A DNA stretch of 64,000 nt. Source: Verrucomicrobiota bacterium (GTDB taxonomy: Bacteria > Verrucomicrobiota > Verrucomicrobiia > Chthoniobacterales > Chthoniobacteraceae). This document shows, in pieces, positions 53,011 through 62,800 of this stretch (position 1 is its first letter; each line of letters begins with the position of its first letter). The stretch lies in NCBI GenBank assembly GCA_009885995.1, contig VFJQ01000038.1, forward strand, positions 1-64,000, read 5' to 3'. The notes below the pieces were generated by a model. It saw only the letters and a list, made by a program, of their open reading frames with translations. It did no database searches and had not been told where the DNA came from. Both the position numbers and the translations under genes were made by a program.

Positions 53011-55170
53011 ATGAAGTCCTATCGCCCCATCGTCTGGTCGCTCGCCGTCGCACTTTTTTGCACCGTTCCAGCCTCCGCGGAACCCGAGCCCGGCCAAGTC
53101 ATGATCTCCGTCGGTCGCCTGCTGGAGCAGGGCCACTACAGCCGGCGCAAGATCGACGACAAGCTCTCCAAAGAGCTGCTCAAGAGCTACCTCGAGGCGC
53201 TCGACTACAACCACCTTTTCTTCACACAGAAGGACGTCGATGCCCTCGCAAAGAAATACGAGACGACGCTGGACGACGACATTTTGCTCGGAAATCCGGA
53301 TCCGGCTTACGCCATCTACGACCTCTACAAAAAGCGGCTGACGGAACGCATCGCGAAGGTGAAGGAGCTGCTGAAGGGGACTTTCGATCTGAAGGACAGC
53401 GGCACCGTCGAGATCAACCGGCAGAAGGCGGCGTGGCCTGCGGACGAAACCGCCGCCGATGAGATCTGGCGCGCACGGGTGGAAAACGAGGTGCTCGCCG
53501 AAAACCTCGGCAAGACTGAGAAGAACCCGATCGAGCGGATCACGAAGCGCTACGACCGGCTCGCCCGCAGCATCAACGAGCAGACCAAGGACGACATGGT
53601 GAAGATCTTCCTCAGCACGCTCGCGCAGACCTACGACCCGCACAGCGAGTATCTGAGCAAGAGCGAGCTGGAGAATTTCGCGATCAACATGCGGCTCGCG
53701 CTCGTCGGCATCGGCGCGGTGCTCCAGAGCGACGAAGGCTACGCGAAAATCATGGAACTGGTTCCCGGCGGCCCGGCTTCGCGCAGCGGCGAGATCAAGG
53801 TCGGCGACCGCATTTCCGGCGTGGCGCAGGGAGACAAGGAGTTCGTCGATACGGTGGACATGAAGCTCGACAAGGTCGTCGAGATGATCCGCGGCAAGAA
53901 GGACACGGTCGTGCGGCTCCGAGTGCTCCCCGTGAACGCGACGGATCCCGGCGTGCGCAAGGTCGTCGAGATCAAGCGCGACGAGATCAAACTCAAGGAG
54001 CAGGAGGCGAGGGCCGAACTCATCGAGCGCCCCTTGCCCGACGGCACCACGCACCGGCTCGGCTGGATCATCCTCCCGTCGTTTTACGCGGACATGGAGC
54101 ACAGCGGCTCCGCGACCGCCAAGAGCACAACCAAGGACGTCCTCGCGCTGCTCAACCGGCTCAAGCAGGAGAACATCACCGGCCTCGTGGTCGATCTGCG
54201 GCGCGATGGCGGCGGAGCGCTCGACGAAGCAGTGAACCTCACCGGTCTTTTCGTGAAGCGCGGCCCGGTTGTGCAGGCCAAGGATTCCAACGGCAACATC
54301 CACGTCTCGCGTGATCGCGACAGCACCATCGCGTGGGATGGCCCGCTCATGGTGCTGACCAACCGGTTAAGCGCCAGCGCCAGCGAAATCTTCGCCGCGG
54401 CACTGCAAGATTACGGCCGCGCTGTCATCGTGGGTGACTCGAGCACGTTCGGCAAAGGCACCGTGCAAAACATGATCGAGATCGGCCGCGTGATGCCCTT
54501 CCTCGGCGGTGGCAATCAGGCCGGGGCGCTGAAGCTGACGATCCAGAAATTTTACCGCATCGCCGGCGGCTCGACGCAGCTCAAAGGTGTGCTCCCAGAC
54601 GTGAAGCTCCCCTCGCCCACCGATCATCCTGAGATCGGCGAGGGCGCGCTGAAAGCCCCTCTGGTTTACGACACCGTCGATCCGGTGCCTTTCGAGCGCT
54701 GGAACGGGAACCTTTTCAAACCAGAACTCGTAGCCCGCAGCGGCGCACGCATCGCAGCGGACCCGGAGTTTCGCTACATCATGGAAGACACCGAGCTCGT
54801 GAGTAAGCGGCTCGCCGAGAACCGCCTCTCGTTGAACATCGATAAGCGGAAAGCCGAGATCGACGAGGAGAAGGCCCGCAAGGAGGCGCGGAAAACTGCG
54901 CGAGCCCAAGTAAAACCTGCGGGCGAGAAACGCTTCGTCATTACCCTTGATAGCGTCTCCAGCCCGACGCTGCAGCTCGCGGAAGAAAAGGAGAAGCAGG
55001 ACGCCGAGGTGCGGAAACAACGGGCAAAACAGGATGACGACGATTCGGACGACGATGAAGCGCCGGAGAAGCTGGTGGACGCGATCCGAATCGAAACGCT
55101 TAACATCCTCAACGATCTCGTCGAGTTGAGCCGCGGCCCCAAAACTGCCGCTGCGACTCCGGCGAAGTAA
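53011..55170 (+). CDS. Tail-specific (C-terminal processing) protease
   Basis: ATG 53011 gives 719 residues, the length expected for Prc-type enzymes. Signal peptide MKSYRPIVWSLAVALFCTVPASA. An N-terminal helical region, a PDZ domain (about 235-310), the S41 protease core (GWIILPSFYAD, VVDLRRDGGGALDEAV) with the catalytic serine S458 in SASASEIFA and lysine K482 in FGKGTVQ, and a charged coiled C-terminus (EEKEKQDAEVRKQRAK). It cuts proteins from their C-terminus in the periplasm. Divergent from the MBL gene. Confidence 0.93.
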   Translation: MKSYRPIVWSLAVALFCTVPASAEPEPGQVMISVGRLLEQGHYSRRKIDDKLSKELLKSYLEALDYNHLFFTQKDVDALAKKYETTLDDDILLGNPDPAYAIYDLYKKRLTERIAKVKELLKGTFDLKDSGTVEINRQKAAWPADETAADEIWRARVENEVLAENLGKTEKNPIERITKRYDRLARSINEQTKDDMVKIFLSTLAQTYDPHSEYLSKSELENFAINMRLALVGIGAVLQSDEGYAKIMELVPGGPASRSGEIKVGDRISGVAQGDKEFVDTVDMKLDKVVEMIRGKKDTVVRLRVLPVNATDPGVRKVVEIKRDEIKLKEQEARAELIERPLPDGTTHRLGWIILPSFYADMEHSGSATAKSTTKDVLALLNRLKQENITGLVVDLRRDGGGALDEAVNLTGLFVKRGPVVQAKDSNGNIHVSRDRDSTIAWDGPLMVLTNRLSASASEIFAAALQDYGRAVIVGDSSTFGKGTVQNMIEIGRVMPFLGGGNQAGALKLTIQKFYRIAGGSTQLKGVLPDVKLPSPTDHPEIGEGALKAPLVYDTVDPVPFERWNGNLFKPELVARSGARIAADPEFRYIMEDTELVSKRLAENRLSLNIDKRKAEIDEEKARKEARKTARAQVKPAGEKRFVITLDSVSSPTLQLAEEKEKQDAEVRKQRAKQDDDDSDDDEAPEKLVDAIRIETLNILNDLVELSRGPKTAAATPAK

Positions 55171-55181
55171 ACGCGCCGGGC

Positions 55182-55736
55182 TTAGTTCGAGGCCGCGAGC
55201 GTCACGGTCAACCGCACCGTTTCGCCGGCAACAATCGTGACGCCGCTGACGACGAGTCCCGGCAGCTTGAGATCGGCGATTGGGAAGGGCCGCTCGCAAA
55301 GGGCCGTCAAGCGCGGCTCGATGGCGGCCTTCGCCAGGCTCGCGACCATACCGTCGCCCTCCACCGCCAGTTCCTCGAACCGCGCGCAGAGGTCGTCGCC
55401 GATCACTGCGCGACCGCGCACAACAATGGTCGCAGAGACAATCATGGCGCGGACTTCGCAGGCGATTCTGAACTCCAACGTGCGATCCGTGGTGGCCTGC
55501 ACTTCTACGTGCGTCTCCTTCAATGTCACTCCGCGCGCTGCGGCCATCGCCGCCACGACGCAGTGGATCGCCATCTCAAGATCGCGGAGTGAAGCTTCGA
55601 GGTGAATTTGCAATGGGACTGTGCAGACAATGCTCGTGACCACGCGCCTCTGGGTCAAGCGCCATGCCCCTTCGAACCATGAGGGCACCGGAGCTTTCAA
55701 AAAAAAGCGGTTGCCGGCGCTACTGGTCAAACGCAT
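55182..55736 (-). CDS. Protein of unknown function
   Basis: If started at ATG 55736, the product has 184 residues (MRLTSSAGNRFF...). The body alternates helices and strands (IHLEASLRDLEMAIHCVV, VEVQATTDRTLEFRIACE, VRAMIVSATIVVRGRAVIG) and ends with a strand-rich tail. The true start is uncertain: internal GTG codons near VTSIVCTV and ATG at MAIHCVV are alternatives. The open frame upstream reads antisense through the tRNA gene and must not be included. No family recognised. Confidence 0.5.
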   Translation of the reverse strand: MRLTSSAGNRFFLKAPVPSWFEGAWRLTQRRVVTSIVCTVPLQIHLEASLRDLEMAIHCVVAAMAAARGVTLKETHVEVQATTDRTLEFRIACEVRAMIVSATIVVRGRAVIGDDLCARFEELAVEGDGMVASLAKAAIEPRLTALCERPFPIADLKLPGLVVSGVTIVAGETVRLTVTLAASN

Positions 55737-55759
55737 ATAGGCAACCCGATCCCGGAAGT

Positions 55760-55834
55760 TCCTGAGTAGCTCAGCGGTAGAGCAATCGGCTGTTAACCGA
55801 TCGGTCGTAGGTTCGATCCCTACCTCAGGAGCCA
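55760..55834 (+). tRNA. tRNA-Asn (GTT anticodon)
   Basis: A complete cloverleaf with acceptor stem tcctgag/ctcagga, D-arm gctcagcggtagagc, anticodon stem atcgg/ccgat with loop ctgttaa (anticodon GTT), T-arm gtagg-ttcgatc-cctac, discriminator G and encoded CCA. 75 bases including CCA. Confidence 0.97.
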
Positions 55835-56767
55835 TTCGCAAAAGAGCAACGCGAACGGTTTTCGTGCATCAGGTTCTTAGGATCTTCGACGTAAGTGTTG
55901 TTTGCCTCATGCCCTTAAGGCAGCGGCGCGCAGTCGCATGCTTCGCGCAGAATGCGCCCTCGGCACGTCGGGTGATCTCGATCTCTCCGCGGGGCGCATG
56001 CGATGCGCGCCCAGTCCCTGCCCGCCTTCGCCCTTGAACCCGCTCAGACGCTTGCCGGATGCGCGCTTCCTAGCGATGCAAATTTTGAAACCACGTCGAG
56101 ATTGTAGTCTCCGCAGCCGTCCACTTGTTGCTGCCCTGATGATTCCACGGAGAGGCTTTGCCCTAGGGAAGCGCTGAATAAAACAAGGTGGAGTCCACGA
56201 AAGACACGAAAAAGAGAACAGAGACAGAGAGAGCGAACGATCTGTTCCTGCCCATTTCGTGCCTTTCGTGTTTTTCGTGGATAAAATCAGCGGTTCCCTA
56301 GCGTCTCGATCTCTGTTGATCAGGCACCACGCCGCACAAGTCCGGGCTTGGCCCGCCGCGTTGCTGCCGAGTTCGACCGTTCCTACGAGCCACCACGACC
56401 GTCCCCGCCCCAGCGTATGAGCTACTGTTGCGATCCCGGAGGGATGCAGCGAGCAACTCAGCAATTTGGTTGCGTCTTTGGACACGGCCACAGCGATGTG
56501 AGGCAGGCACTCATCGGCTGGGCATTTGATTCCAGCTGTTAAGACGATTCGCTCCGCGTCCGATATTTGTGGCGCGTAGGAATGGTGGACGTTTGCCTTG
56601 CTGGTAATGGGCCACATACTCGTCGCTGCACGGCGACCTGTGAAGTTGATGCCGGGTCGATAGGCCGGCATTTAGTCAGCACGCCTTCTCACGCAGGATG
56701 GGAGTGCGAGCATGGACCGCGAACGTAGATCCGTCGCGATCGTGAGATCCCTTTCCATTCTATGCAA
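55835..56767. other. 933-bp region without a supported gene
   Basis: I see no convincing gene here. The minus-strand open frame at 55907-56671 has no domain-like features and reads through a repeat. The region contains a palindromic element of family G (56194-56286) and a short motif atcccggagggatgcagc (about 56433-56451) of a kind I recall from repeat remnants in related genomes. It may be decayed mobile DNA. Confidence 0.6.
56194..56286. repeat. Palindromic element family G
   Basis: Left segment tccacgaaagacacgaaaaa (56194-56216) and right segment cccatttcgtgcctttcgtg... (56251-56286) are inverted copies of a module with the unit CACGAAA. The arms are separated by about 35 bp. One copy is seen in the window. 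Confidence 0.8.
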
Positions 56768-56807
56768 GAAACGGTGCCAAGAGCGTTTCAGCTCCGGGCA
56801 CCGTTTC
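56768..56807 (-). terminator. Terminator-like hairpin after the PEP-CTERM gene
   Basis: Arms gaaacggtgcc (56768-56778) and ggcaccgtttc (56797-56807) pair perfectly, with an inner gagc/gctc stem. It lies 29 bp beyond the stop of the giant minus-strand gene. A T-run is not obvious. Confidence 0.55.
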
Positions 56808-56835
56808 GTGATTCTTGCCGTTAGACGGCCTTGAG

Positions 56836-59800
56836 TTACGCCTTCTTCGTCGTGCGGCGGCGGAAGCGCTGCAAGCCGAGGAGCATACCGGCGGCGCCAG
56901 CCAGCGAGGCCATCGAACCGGGCTCAGGCACCACGACAAGGGCGACACCCGAGAGGCCACCGCCAACGGGGTAGTCGTAGTCCACCGAGACAAAGACGCC
57001 TGTCGTCAACTCGAAGTTTGTGGCAGAGCCGGGACCGGCGCCGTTATCGTAGTCGGTCATGTTCCCAAAACCAGGCACATTGAGCAGCCCACCGTTCCAA
57101 GTGGCCCCCGTCCCGGAATTGTAGGTCGCGATCGTCCAGTGCGACTGGCCGGGCGTCAGCGATCCCAGCGTCCCTTCCGTGGCAAACCCTAGTGTCGTTC
57201 CGGTTCCGATGCTCAGCGCTGTCCCTGTGGCCAGCGAGAGTTGAATGAGGTCAGCAGTGCCGTTAGCGCTAAGCGTTTCGCCGGGGGCGCCAATGTTGAC
57301 TTCAATGCTCAGCGTCGCGCTGTTGGCTAGCGTCAGGCTCTTCGCGCCCAAGGTGCCGATGCTGGCACCGGGGGCGATGATCGCGCCGCCGTCAACCGAG
57401 ACATCTCCACCGACCGAGCCCGTGCCGCCGAACGTGCCAGCCGCGACCGTCACAGGACCCGTATAGGTGCTGTTGTTGCCGTTGACGAGCAACGTGCCTG
57501 GGCCGGCCTTCGTGAGGCCGCCCGCACCACTGAGGCCGCTGGTAGCGGTGTAGGTCAGCGTGGTGGCCGTAGCAACGTCGATGGTGCCACTCGTGGTGAA
57601 CGTCAGGCCGTGAGCGGAGCTAAACGAATTGGTGACCGCGAGCTTCACGTTGGCGGTGCCGTTGAAGTTCACGCCGCCGGTGCCGATGTTGTTATCTGCA
57701 CCCACCGACAGCGTGCCGTCGGCGATGATCATCTGGCCGGTGTAGCCGCTGTTGTTGGCGCTGAGGGCGAGGGTGCCCGTGTCGCTCTTGGTCAGGTTAG
57801 TGCTGCCGCTGATGGCGCCCGAAACCGTGAGGCTGTTGCTTCCGGTGACGGCGAAGGTGCCGCCGCCAGCGCCAAGCGCCACGGTCCGAGTGGCAGTGAG
57901 ATCGACGGAAGCCCCGCTGCTCTTGAGCGTGCCACCATCCAGCGAGAGCGTGTTGCTCGCGCCGGCGCTGCCAAGGTCGCTGCTGTCGTTGATCGCGATG
58001 GTGCCGGCGTTGATGGCAATCGGACCGCTGAACGTGGCATTATTTGCGTCCAGGATGGCCGTGCCGTTCCCGGTCTTGGTGATGCCAGCGGTGCCGGTGA
58101 TCACACCTGAGAAGGTGGCTTCGGCACTTCCGGTAACGGCGATCCCTGCGCCGGATGCGCCGATCGCAATCGTGCGATTTGCGGTCAGATCGGTCGTCTG
58201 GGTCACTTCGAGTGTGCCGCCGTTGATCGACAGGTTGTTGGTCACCGACTCGTCGCCGAGGTTTTGGGTCAAGCCAACGCTGAGCACGCCGCCGTTGACC
58301 GCCACAGGGCCGGAGAAGCCGCTGTTGTCGCCGCTGAGGGTCGCTGTGCCAAGGTCGGTCTTCGTGAGGCCCGTCGTGCCGGTGATGTCACCGAGGATCG
58401 TGAGGCTGTTCCCAGAGGTTACCTTGAGCGTGGCGCCGCCCGCTCCAATTGCGACACCTTGCAAGGCAGTCAGACTGACCGCGCCGGTGGATTCGAGCGT
58501 GGCACCAGCGATCGAGAGATCGTTGGTCGCCGAGCCGTTGCCGAGGTTGTTGCCCGCGCTGACACTCAACGTGCCGGCGGTGATCGAGACCAGGCTGCGG
58601 AAGTTGGCGCTGCTGTCCGCACTCAGGACCAGCGTGCCCGCGCCGTTCTTGGTCAGCACCTTGGCCGTTCCGCCGTCGCTCAACGCACCGGAGATCGTCA
58701 GCGATCCAGCCGTAGTGGTGATCGTTGCGTCGTTGCTCAGAGCCACGGTCCCGTTCCAAGTGTTGGTTCCGCTGAGGTTATCCAAGGCACCGGTGACACC
58801 CGCACCCGCCAGCGTGAGGGCCTCGCCCACCACGGTGATGTTGTTGCTGATGCGAAGGGTGCCGCCGTTGACCGTAGTGCCGGCCGTCGCCGTGCCCAGC
58901 GAGGTCGCGTTGTTGATCGTCAGGACGCCGCCACTCACGGTGGTGAGACCGTCGTAGTTGTTGGTCGTTCCGGTCAGGTTCAGAGTGCCGGTTCCGTTCT
59001 TGGTCAGGGCGAGCACACCGCCGGCGGTGTTGGTGAGGGTGCCGGCGAAGGTCGTGGTGGTGGTGCCATTCACGATCAGGGTGCCGGTGCCGGAGCCCAG
59101 GGCATTGGTGACAATGCCGGTGGCATCGCCCGCCAGGGAGAGGACGGTTTCGGTGTTGCCGTTCAGGTCGAAGGTGCCGCTCGTGTTGATGATCAACGCC
59201 GAGCCATCGGGGATGACACCGGAAGCACCGACGCGAAGGACGCCCCCGGTCACCGTCGTGGTGCCGAAGTAGCTATTGTTCCCGGACAGGGTCTGCGTGT
59301 TGCTGCCAGTCTTGATCAGGTTCAACTGGCTGCTCGTCTGCGCGATCCGGTTATCGGTGATGATACCCGAGAAGTTGCTGTTCGCGGCTCCGCTAATGGT
59401 CAGCGTGCGGGTGGCGTTGGCCGAGTTGGTGACGAAACCAGCTCCGCTCAAGGAGTCCAAGGTCTGGTTGAAGGTCATGTCGAAGCCGGCACCAGCGCTG
59501 ACGGACAGCGGAGTGGCGACCGGGAGGGTATCGTTGGCCCCGATCTTCAGCAGACCGCCGGTGATTGCGACGCCCGCGCCGCCGAAGTTGTGTCCAGCCG
59601 CACTCAGCGTCAACGTGCCGGGGCCAGCCTTGGTCAGGGCCGTGCCGGTCGCGGTGCTGGTGAGCGGAGCGCTGAAGGTTGCCAGCGCCGCAGGTGAGGC
59701 CACGGTGATCGTGCGGCCCGTAGCGCCGAGGTCCACAGCGCCAGCGAATATGACGCCCGTGCCGTTGATCAGCGCGCCGATCGTGAAGTCGCCGCCCACC

Positions 59801-62800
59801 GTGACTGCATTGGCGATGGTGCGCGTGGCGCCGTCGCTCTGGACGGTCGTCCCGTTACCGATCGTCAGTGTCCCCGTGCCGACAGGGCCGGAGGTGATGA
59901 CCCCAGGCGTGGCCGGCGTGCTGTTGGCACCGAAGAGCAGCGTGCCCTGACTCAGGTTGAAGCCCGTGGTGAACGTATTCTGACCGCTCAGGTCGAGCGA
60001 TCCCGTGCCCGACTTCGTCAGCGTGGTCATCGACCCGTGCTGCGTAATCACAGCACTGATGGTCAAGCCCGTCATCGCGAGGCCGGAGTTCACTGTGATC
60101 ACCGGGTTCGCGTTGCTGAACTGCAGCGCGGACGTCCCGGCGCCGCTAAAGGTTGGCGTCGTCCCGAGGCTGTTATTCGTCGATGTAAGCGGCGTCGCGC
60201 TGCTCAGGATCACGGTGCTGGGCAAGGTCGTCGGCGTGCCGAGTGACACGTTCGGGTTGGCCGAACCACCTTCGTTATTGAACGTAACGCTGGCCAGCGT
60301 TTGCGTCGGGCCGGTGGTATAGCTCGGGAACTGCAGGACGCCGCCGCCGTTGATGAACACATTGCTGGTTGGCGCAATCTGGCCGACGGTCTGGCCGGCG
60401 GTCGTGGCCATCGACACGGTCGCGTTGGTGATCGTCAGATCACCCGGGACGGCGACGAATGGGCTGATGGCCTGAAGGCTCAGCGTGCCGCCTTGAGCGA
60501 AGGTGCCACCGGAGTAGGTGTTCGAGGCAAACGTTGGCGCCAAGCGGAGGGTGGCCGGGCCATTGTTGACCAGCGCCGCCGTGCCGATGATGGACGGTTG
60601 AACGATCGTCGTCGCCTGGTTGATGAAGAAATACAGGTCGGCGCCGGTGCCGGTGATCGTGTTGGTCGCGTCCGTGGCGGCGTAGGTATGGGTCGCGTTC
60701 TGGTTGCTGATGAAGCCAACATCGATGCTGAGGGTCGCTCCCGACGCCATGGTGATCGTCCGCGCCGTCGTGCTGCCGCTGGAGAAGCGCAGCGAGTTCA
60801 CTGCCTTGGCGCCGGTCGCGATGGTGCGATCGGTCGTCTCAGCGATGTTCGACGCAGCCGTGGTCGCGGCCGAGATGTCGGCACCGCTGAAGGCCGGAGA
60901 CGTGTAACCGCCGGAGCTGGTCCCCATGCCCACCACGCCGAAGATATTCGAGTAGGAGGCGAAAGTGGAGCCGTCGTGAACCGCCCATCCACCGATCAAC
61001 TGATCGGTCAGGTTGGTCGAAGTGATCGTCACTCCTGTCTGAGCTGTCACACCCGTGCCGGTGGTGATGGTGAAGGTCGTCGGACTGGTAATCCCCGTGA
61101 TGAATTCGCCCGCGGGGATGCCCGCGCTGCCGGTGACGGGCTGACCGACAACCAATCCAGTCGTGAAGGGAACCGTGACAATGTTGCTCCCCGCAGTCGT
61201 CACCGCACCTGCGGTGATCTGGTTCAGCGGACCAGTTGCGCCATTGATCTGGCTGATCAAGATGTTGGAGTTCGTGCTCAGACCCTGGTTACCCAACGAG
61301 CCGCTGCCATTCACGTTAAAGTTTGCGATGTTGTTGGTGTTAAACCCGACGAAGCTCACACCGCTGTGGTTGGCCGCGTTGCGAACGAGGTTGCCGATCG
61401 TCAGCTTCACCGTGCTGCCACCGTTGCTGAAGGGCAGGGTGTTGATGTTGTTAGCGCCGCCGGTCACCGTGACCGTATTCAGCGTCGCGATGTTGTCCGT
61501 GGAACCAGCGCCGTTGATCTGGAAGGTGCCGCCCTGAAGGGTCACGGGATTGTTCGCCGCGACACGGGTCAAGTTCGGCGTGCCGAGCGGGTTGATGCCG
61601 ATGTTATCCCAGTTCAGCGTTCCGTAGTTGAGGATCAGGCCCGCCGTGCTGGAGATGCTGCCGGAGTCGCGCAACTGCAGGGTGCCGCCACGGACGATCG
61701 TCGCCCCCGTATAGGTGTTGGCACTGGTCAGCGTGGTGGTGTTGTTGCCCGCACGAGTGAAGGCGATCGCGCCGGTGATCTGGCCGGCGAAGACGCCGCC
61801 ACCGTTCGAGGTCAGCGTCGCCGCCGTCCCGCCATTCGTGATCGTGCCGCCCATGCCGGGCAGCGGATTGATCGAAGTGAGGGTGCCGACCGCCTGGCTC
61901 TTGCCTTGCAGGTTCACCGTCGCGCTCGTGCCGTTGATGGAGAGGGCGCTCGCCGTCGCGGCGCCAGCGGCTGCTGACACGGCCAGTGTATTGTCCTGAC
62001 CGGAGTTGAGGTTGAGCGTGCCGCCGTTCACGGTCGTGGCGCCGGTGTAGTAAGCGCGACCCGTGAGATTCAGCGTGCCGCCGTCAGCCTTGTTCAGGCC
62101 GGCTGTGCCAGCGATACCCAGTGCAGAGCCGACATTCAGCGTCGCGCCGGTCTGGACGTGGATGAAGGGCGTTGTTCCCGCAGTGGTCGAAGCAAGCGAC
62201 CCCACACTGATGGTGCTGGTCGAACCCGAAAGCGCGAGGATGGCGGAAGCGTTCGACAGGTTCAGCGTGAGCAGGCTGCCGCCGGGCCCGTAGGCACCGA
62301 ACGCGCCAGCGTTCAAACTGGAGGCGATCGACGACGTGCCGCTGATGGTGAGACTGTTCGCCGCAATATTCGCAGCGAGTGTCTGCGCGCTGGAGAGCCC
62401 CGCGTTTTGCGTGCCCGCCCACGTGGTGATGACCGAGTTCAACTCACCCGACGCGAGGGCGCGGAAGTTGTTCGTGACGCTATCCCTCACGAGGAAGCCG
62501 GTGCCGATTCCACCGACGGTCGCATCGGCGAGGATGTCGTGACGGATCGACATAGTCGTCGAAGCGTTGGCGCCAGCTCCTTGAGCGCCGAGGAAGTTGG
62601 GCGTGGTGATCGTCAGGTTAGCCACCCCGTTGGCCGAGGCGACACCATTGATACCGCCCACCACGAGCGTGCCGGTGCCGTTGGCAGTATTGAGGGTGCC
62701 GATCGCCAAGGTCAGCGGGTTACTGGGATTGGCCGTGAGATCCACGCGACCACCACCGTTCACGACGCCGAACGTCGTGACCGTTTCCGTGGTCGGGGTC

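Noticed and set aside
55737-55841. N-terminal extension MAPEVGIEPTTDRLTADCS on the gene at 55182
   Set aside because: It is the antisense translation of the tRNA-Asn gene, a well-known false annotation.
55907-56671. Minus-strand frame of 254 codons
   Set aside because: No domain, Arg/Ser-rich stretches, and it reads through a palindromic element (KNTKGTKWAG).
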